Source of the DNA: Actinacidiphila alni
GTDB lineage: Bacteria; Actinomycetota; Actinomycetes; Streptomycetales; Streptomycetaceae
Assembly (NCBI RefSeq): GCF_900112845.1
Contig: NZ_FONG01000003.1
Coordinates: 186,001-250,000 of the forward strand
Length of the DNA stretch: 64,000 nucleotides
Direction: 5' to 3'
How positions within the stretch are numbered: the stretch's first letter is position 1; each line of letters begins with the position of its first letter. Positions 60,793 to 64,000 of this stretch are shown piece by piece. The notes beneath the pieces are model-generated. The model was not told the origin of the DNA, made no database searches, and was given only the letters and a program-made list of their open reading frames with translations. A program made the position numbers and the translations under genes.

Positions 60793-62058
60793 ATGAATTT
60801 GCGCTTCTCCGCCGTACACGCCGTCGAAATCCTCGATTCGAGGGCCCGACCGACCCTCTCGGTCACACTGACGTGCGACGACGGAAGGACAGTCAGGGCG
60901 GGCGTGCCGTCCGGCGCTTCCACCGGCAGCCGGGAAGCCGTCGAACTGCGTGATGGTGACGCGGCGCGTTTCGCGGGCCAGGGAGTCAGGAAGGCCGTGG
61001 AGAACGTCAACGGCGAGATCGCCGACGCTCTCATCGGCAGGGATTTCACCTCCGCCGTCGAGGTCGACGGGGCACTGATCGTCCTGGACGGTACGGACAA
61101 CAAGTCCCGGCTCGGCGCCAACGCGGTCATCGGCGTCTCCCTGGCGGCAGCGCGGGCCGAAGCCGCGGTCAAGGGCGTCGGCCTGTGGGAGTCGCTCTCG
61201 GTCGTGGCGGGGACCTCGCCGCGCCTTCCCGTACCGCACTTCAACGTGGTCAACGGCGGAGCACACGCCGCGAACGCTCTGGACTTCCAGGAGTTCATGC
61301 TCGCCCCGCTGGGCGCGCCGTCGTTCACCGAGGCCGTACGGGCGGGCGCGGAGGTGTACGGGCGTCTCAAAGCGCGGCTGGCCGCGGGCGGACACGCCAC
61401 CGGGCTCGGGGACGAAGGCGGCTTCGCCCCGGCCATCGACCGGCCGGAAGACGTCCTCGCCCTGCTCGTCGAGGCAATCACCGACGCCGGATACACACCG
61501 GGCCGCGAGGGAATCGCCATCGCGCTCGACCCGGCCGCCAGCGAATTCTGGAGGGACGGCCGGTACACCGTCGCCGGTGACAGCCTGACGTCCGATCAAC
61601 TCATCGACCGGTACGAGGAGATCATCGAGCGCTTCCCGGTCTGGAGCATCGAGGACGGACTCGGGGAAGGCGACTGGGACGGCTGGACACGGCTGACCGC
61701 CCGCCTCGGCGACCGGGTCCAGATCATGGGCGACGACATCTTCGTCACCAACCCCGCCATCATCACCGAAGCCATCAGCCGCAAGGTCGGCAACTCCGCG
61801 CTGATCAAGGTCAACCAGATCGGCACCGTCACCGAGACGCTCGAGGCCATGCGCATCTGCCGGGAGGCCGGATACACCCAGATGGTCTCGCACCGGTCCG
61901 GAGAGACCGAGGACGCCTTCATCGCCGACCTCGTCGTCGCCACCGGCGCCGGCCAGATCAAGTCCGGGGCCCCGGCCCGCGGTGAGCGCGTCGCCAAGTA
62001 CAACCGTCTCCTCGAACTCGCCGATGCCCAGCCTTCGCTTCCGTACGGCGTCCGCTGA
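60793..62058 (+). CDS. eno: Enolase, divergent second-type copy
   Basis: A 421-residue enolase with Mg ligands Asp in IALDPAASEF, Glu in WSIEDGLGEGDW and Asp in MGDDIFVTN, catalytic Lys in LIKVNQIGT and K in IKSGAPARGERVAKYN, and SHRSGETED. Compared with typical Streptomyces enolase it has VVNGGAHAANALDFQEFM (usual NGGxHADxxxDxQEFM; Asp to Ala) and EDGL in place of EDPL next to the second metal ligand. It converts 2-phosphoglycerate to phosphoenolpyruvate. It lies 41 bp behind ppa and shares its riboswitch. The changes near the active site might lessen fluoride sensitivity; untested. Confidence 0.95.
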   Translation: MNLRFSAVHAVEILDSRARPTLSVTLTCDDGRTVRAGVPSGASTGSREAVELRDGDAARFAGQGVRKAVENVNGEIADALIGRDFTSAVEVDGALIVLDGTDNKSRLGANAVIGVSLAAARAEAAVKGVGLWESLSVVAGTSPRLPVPHFNVVNGGAHAANALDFQEFMLAPLGAPSFTEAVRAGAEVYGRLKARLAAGGHATGLGDEGGFAPAIDRPEDVLALLVEAITDAGYTPGREGIAIALDPAASEFWRDGRYTVAGDSLTSDQLIDRYEEIIERFPVWSIEDGLGEGDWDGWTRLTARLGDRVQIMGDDIFVTNPAIITEAISRKVGNSALIKVNQIGTVTETLEAMRICREAGYTQMVSHRSGETEDAFIADLVVATGAGQIKSGAPARGERVAKYNRLLELADAQPSLPYGVR

Positions 62059-62174
62059 ACAACGCTCTGTCGCGGCAGCCTGCCGCGACAAGCACATGGG
62101 GCACAGGTGGGTGAGGCTGCGGCCGGGTACCCAGGCCGCTATCGTTGGTATCACGGCTTCGTACGCGAGGCCGT

Positions 62175-62280
62175 ACGGCGGTGGGGCCCGCCGTACCCGA
62201 ACCACGGCGTCCGCGCCGTCAACGGTCCCTACTTGCGACGTACACACGGTCGACGACCGTGCCGTGCCGACGGCGAGTAG
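62175..62280 (+). promoter_or_regulatory. Fluoride riboswitch 7 (crcB motif) upstream of crcB-DUF190 operon
   Basis: Aptamer 62175-62233: ACGGCGGTGGGGCCCGCCGT (P1), ACCCGAACC, ACGGCG-TCCG-CGCCGT (P3), CAACGGTCCCTACT. Downstream an inner hairpin CACGGTC-GAC-GACCGTG separates CCTACTTGC from GCGAGTAGG, which pair over nine positions with one G-U and enclose the SD (AGTAGGAG) of crcB. Location before fluoride channel genes confirms the identity of the whole motif family. Confidence 0.96.
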
Positions 62281-62283
62281 GAG

Positions 62284-62778
62284 ATGAATGTGGCGAAGGC
62301 CCGGTCCCCCATGCTGAACGACGAACCGGTCGATCCCGATATCGACTTGCACATCCCCGCCCAACGGCAGGAAGCCCGGCAGAACCAGCGTCCGGTCATC
62401 GCTGTGGTGGCGGTGGGCGGCGCTGTCGGCGCCTGCGCCCGTTACGGCGCTTCACTCGCCTGGCCCACGCCGCCGTCCGCGTTCCCGTGGACCACGCTGA
62501 CGGTCAACGCGGTCGGCTGCGCCGTCATCGGCGTCTTCATGGTCGTGATCACCGATGTGTGGGCGGCACACCGGTTGGTCCGTCCGTTCTTCGGCACCGG
62601 CGTCCTCGGAGGCTTCACCACCTTCTCCACCTACGCCACCGACATCCGTCGGCTCGTCGACCGGGGCGAAGCGCGAACGGGCCTCGCCTATCTCGTCCTC
62701 ACCCTGGTCGTGGCGATAGCCGCCGTCTGGGCCGCTTCTGTACTGACCCGTCGAATAGTCCAGTGGAGGCAGCGGTGA
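62284..62778 (+). CDS. crcB: Fluoride ion channel CrcB (Fluc), first subunit
   Basis: A 164-residue membrane protein: an N-terminal extension of about 35 residues, then four transmembrane helices. Family motifs: [29 protein letters not shown] (Asn in the pore helix), and the helix-break motif [15 protein letters not shown] (about residues 107-121; Phe box and sodium site). Fluc channels export F- as antiparallel dimers. ATG 62284 follows GAGTAGGAG. First gene after riboswitch 7. Two crcB genes in tandem suggest a heterodimeric channel. Confidence 0.96.
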   Translation: MNVAKARSPMLNDEPVDPDIDLHIPAQRQEARQNQRPVIAVVAVGGAVGACARYGASLAWPTPPSAFPWTTLTVNAVGCAVIGVFMVVITDVWAAHRLVRPFFGTGVLGGFTTFSTYATDIRRLVDRGEARTGLAYLVLTLVVAIAAVWAASVLTRRIVQWRQR

Positions 62779-63131
62779 AGGCCACCGGTTCCGCTCTGCG
62801 TCTGACCATCCTCATCAACGAAAGCGACACGTGGCACCACAAGCCGCTGTTCCAGGAGATCGTGCACCGGGCACACCAGGCCGGCCTCGCGGGTGCCAGC
62901 GTTTTCCGCGGAATCGAGGGATTCGGCGCGTCGTCGCTGATCCACACCACTCGGCTGCTGTCGTTGAGCGAGGATCTTCCGGTCGAGATCGTGATCGTGG
63001 ACGCCGAGGATCGGATCAGGGCGTTTCTCCGGCAACTGGACGAGCTGCTGGTCGGCGGAATGGTGGTCCTCGACGAATGCCAGGTCACCCGGTATTTCGC
63101 TGACGACGCTCCGCAGGGAGCGGACGGATGA
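62775..63131 (+). CDS. DUF190 protein linked to CrcB, first copy
   Basis: A 118-residue soluble protein of the DUF190 family (PII-like fold): [67 protein letters not shown] and a C-terminal [17 protein letters not shown]190 genes commonly accompany crcB and are thought to gate or regulate the channel. GTG 62775 overlaps the crcB stop (GTGA), and it overlaps the second crcB by 4 bp. It has a paralogue at 63532. Confidence 0.88.
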   Translation: MKATGSALRLTILINESDTWHHKPLFQEIVHRAHQAGLAGASVFRGIEGFGASSLIHTTRLLSLSEDLPVEIVIVDAEDRIRAFLRQLDELLVGGMVVLDECQVTRYFADDAPQGADG

Positions 63132-63502
63132 ACTGGCTCCTGGTGATCTGCGGCGCGATGGTCGGGGCGCCTTTGCGCTATCTCACCGACCGTACGGTGC
63201 AGACGAAACACGACACCCAGTTCCCCTGGGGCACCTTCACCGTCAACGTGGTCGGAAGCCTCGTTCTGGGCCTGGTCACCGGTGCGGTCGCCGCCGGCGG
63301 AGCCTCGTCCAATATCCAGCTGCTCATCGGCACCGGACTGTGCGGCGCCCTCACCACGTACTCGACCTTCTCGTACGAGACCCTTCGACTGGCTGAGGAC
63401 GGCGCCCGCTTCTACGCCGCTGTGAATGTGGTGGGCAGCGTGGTCGCCGGCCTCGGCGCGGCCTTCACGGGAACGGCCTTCGCCGAAGCCATCTGGACCT
63501 GA
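63128..63502 (+). CDS. crcB: Fluoride ion channel CrcB (Fluc), second subunit
   Basis: A 124-residue membrane protein with four helices and no N-terminal extension: [34 protein letters not shown] and [19 protein letters not shown] (equivalent to the GGFTTFST motif). Shorter and diverged from the first copy; pairs of different-length CrcB genes usually build hetero-channels in actinobacteria. ATG 63128 overlaps the DUF190 stop. Confidence 0.95.
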   Translation: MNWLLVICGAMVGAPLRYLTDRTVQTKHDTQFPWGTFTVNVVGSLVLGLVTGAVAAGGASSNIQLLIGTGLCGALTTYSTFSYETLRLAEDGARFYAAVNVVGSVVAGLGAAFTGTAFAEAIWT

Positions 63503-63531
63503 GCCGGCCCGGCATCCACAAGGAGGTGGAC

Positions 63532-63870
63532 ATGCTGTCCGAGGGAATGGCTTCGCGCCTCACCTTCCACGTATCCGGATCCGCACAGTGGCACCACCGG
63601 CCGGTGTACGCGGAAATCGTGCATCGCGCCCGCCACGCCGGTCTGGCAGGCGCCAGCGTCCTGCACGCCGTGGAGGGCTTCGGCGCCCACCTGCGCGTCC
63701 ACGAGGACCACGTCTCACGTCTGTCCGAACACGGCCCGTGCGTGGTCGTCGTCATCGAGGAGAAGCAGAAGCTGGACGACTTCGTCGCGAGCCTTGCCGA
63801 CATCCTCAGGGTGTGCGGCGTGGCCATCGTGGACACGGTGGAGATCCACGTGCCACGGGCGGAGAGCTGA
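63532..63870 (+). CDS. DUF190 protein linked to CrcB, second copy
   Basis: A 112-residue DUF190 protein: [68 protein letters not shown], then a C-terminal GVAIVDTVEI. ATG 63532 is preceded by AAGGAGGTGGAC, a strong site; GTG 63526 is an alternative. One DUF190 thus follows each crcB, indicating duplication of the whole crcB-DUF190 unit. Confidence 0.88.
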   Translation: MLSEGMASRLTFHVSGSAQWHHRPVYAEIVHRARHAGLAGASVLHAVEGFGAHLRVHEDHVSRLSEHGPCVVVVIEEKQKLDDFVASLADILRVCGVAIVDTVEIHVPRAES

Positions 63871-64000
63871 GTCCAGCGCCCGACACGACCGGGGCCTTTC
63901 TCGGGCCGTTGGCGGCCTTCGGGCTGTTGATGCTCACGCCCGGCCACTACGACACGGTCTTCGTGGCCAGCTTCTGCACCGCCAGGTGGGGCCTGCACAA
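63870..64000 (+). pseudogene. 5'-truncated MFS transporter fragment at window edge
   Basis: In the frame of 63882 the sequence reads DTTGAFLGPLAAFGLLMLTPGHYDTVFVASF, a mid-protein segment of small MFS transporters (compare EAMDQVGALIGPL of the MFS at 38957). The N-terminal half of the transporter is absent: it joins directly behind the DUF190 stop with no start codon or ribosome-binding site in a fitting place. Most likely a remnant left by recombination at this edge of the fluoride island. It continues beyond the window. Confidence 0.6.

Overview
The window is very GC-rich, uses GTG/TTG starts often, is packed with TetR regulators and secreted hydrolases, and carries LAxTG-type sortase proteins and a two-GAF DevS-like kinase. 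Everything points to a Streptomyces or close relative (family Streptomycetaceae). No rRNA, tRNA, CRISPR array or insertion sequence was found.

Layout. (1) 1-7.2 kb: accessory genes: a sensor kinase cut by the left edge, a truncated FAD oxidoreductase, a beheaded MmyB-type regulator abutting an aldo-keto reductase, a TetR/ketopantoate-reductase pair, a secreted lamin-tail protein and a secreted trypsin-like protease with a chitin-binding tail. (2) 7.5-23.7 kb: a zinc-homeostasis region: an smtB-zur operon, cysteine-free ribosomal proteins S18 and L32, five exported proteins with the actinobacterial wall-anchored repeat (choice-of-anchor M), a zinc-type binding lipoprotein with those repeats inserted in it, its ABC ATPase and permease, a second Fur-family gene, and a separate znuACB set. 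Zur-box-like palindromes lie before each transcription unit; a TetR/MFS efflux pair with an iron-box-like site sits inside. (3) 23.8-33.7 kb: small oxidoreductases (MDR, FAD monooxygenase, AKR, SDR), four of them beside or in an operon with a TetR gene, plus a TetR-DUF3159 operon. (4) 33.8-41.6 kb: a two-gene sugar-polymer operon (SGNH hydrolase plus GH78 rhamnosidase), an MFS transporter and a GAF-PP2C phosphatase. (5) 41.6-64 kb: a fluoride-response island.

The main discovery is region 5. I find seven copies of the fluoride riboswitch (crcB motif) on both strands. They precede a small membrane protein, a histidine phosphatase, a hydrogenase-4-like membrane complex with a universal stress protein, a pair of MutS-family ATPases, a DUF4129/MoxR/DUF58 operon, a hypothetical gene followed by spare copies of inorganic pyrophosphatase and enolase (the two classic fluoride-inhibited enzymes), and two CrcB-DUF190 exporter pairs. 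In all seven, the 3' pseudoknot strand of the aptamer can instead pair with the ribosome-binding region, which predicts translation switched on by fluoride. The large subunit of the hydrogenase-4-like complex has lost its nickel-binding cysteines, so it is probably an ion- or redox-driven membrane machine and not a hydrogenase.

The zinc region appears to work as one circuit: Zur (with an SmtB-like partner) senses zinc; under starvation the cell would make zinc-free ribosomal proteins, a wall-anchored capture system and two ABC importers. All functional calls are from reading the sequence; no database search was run.
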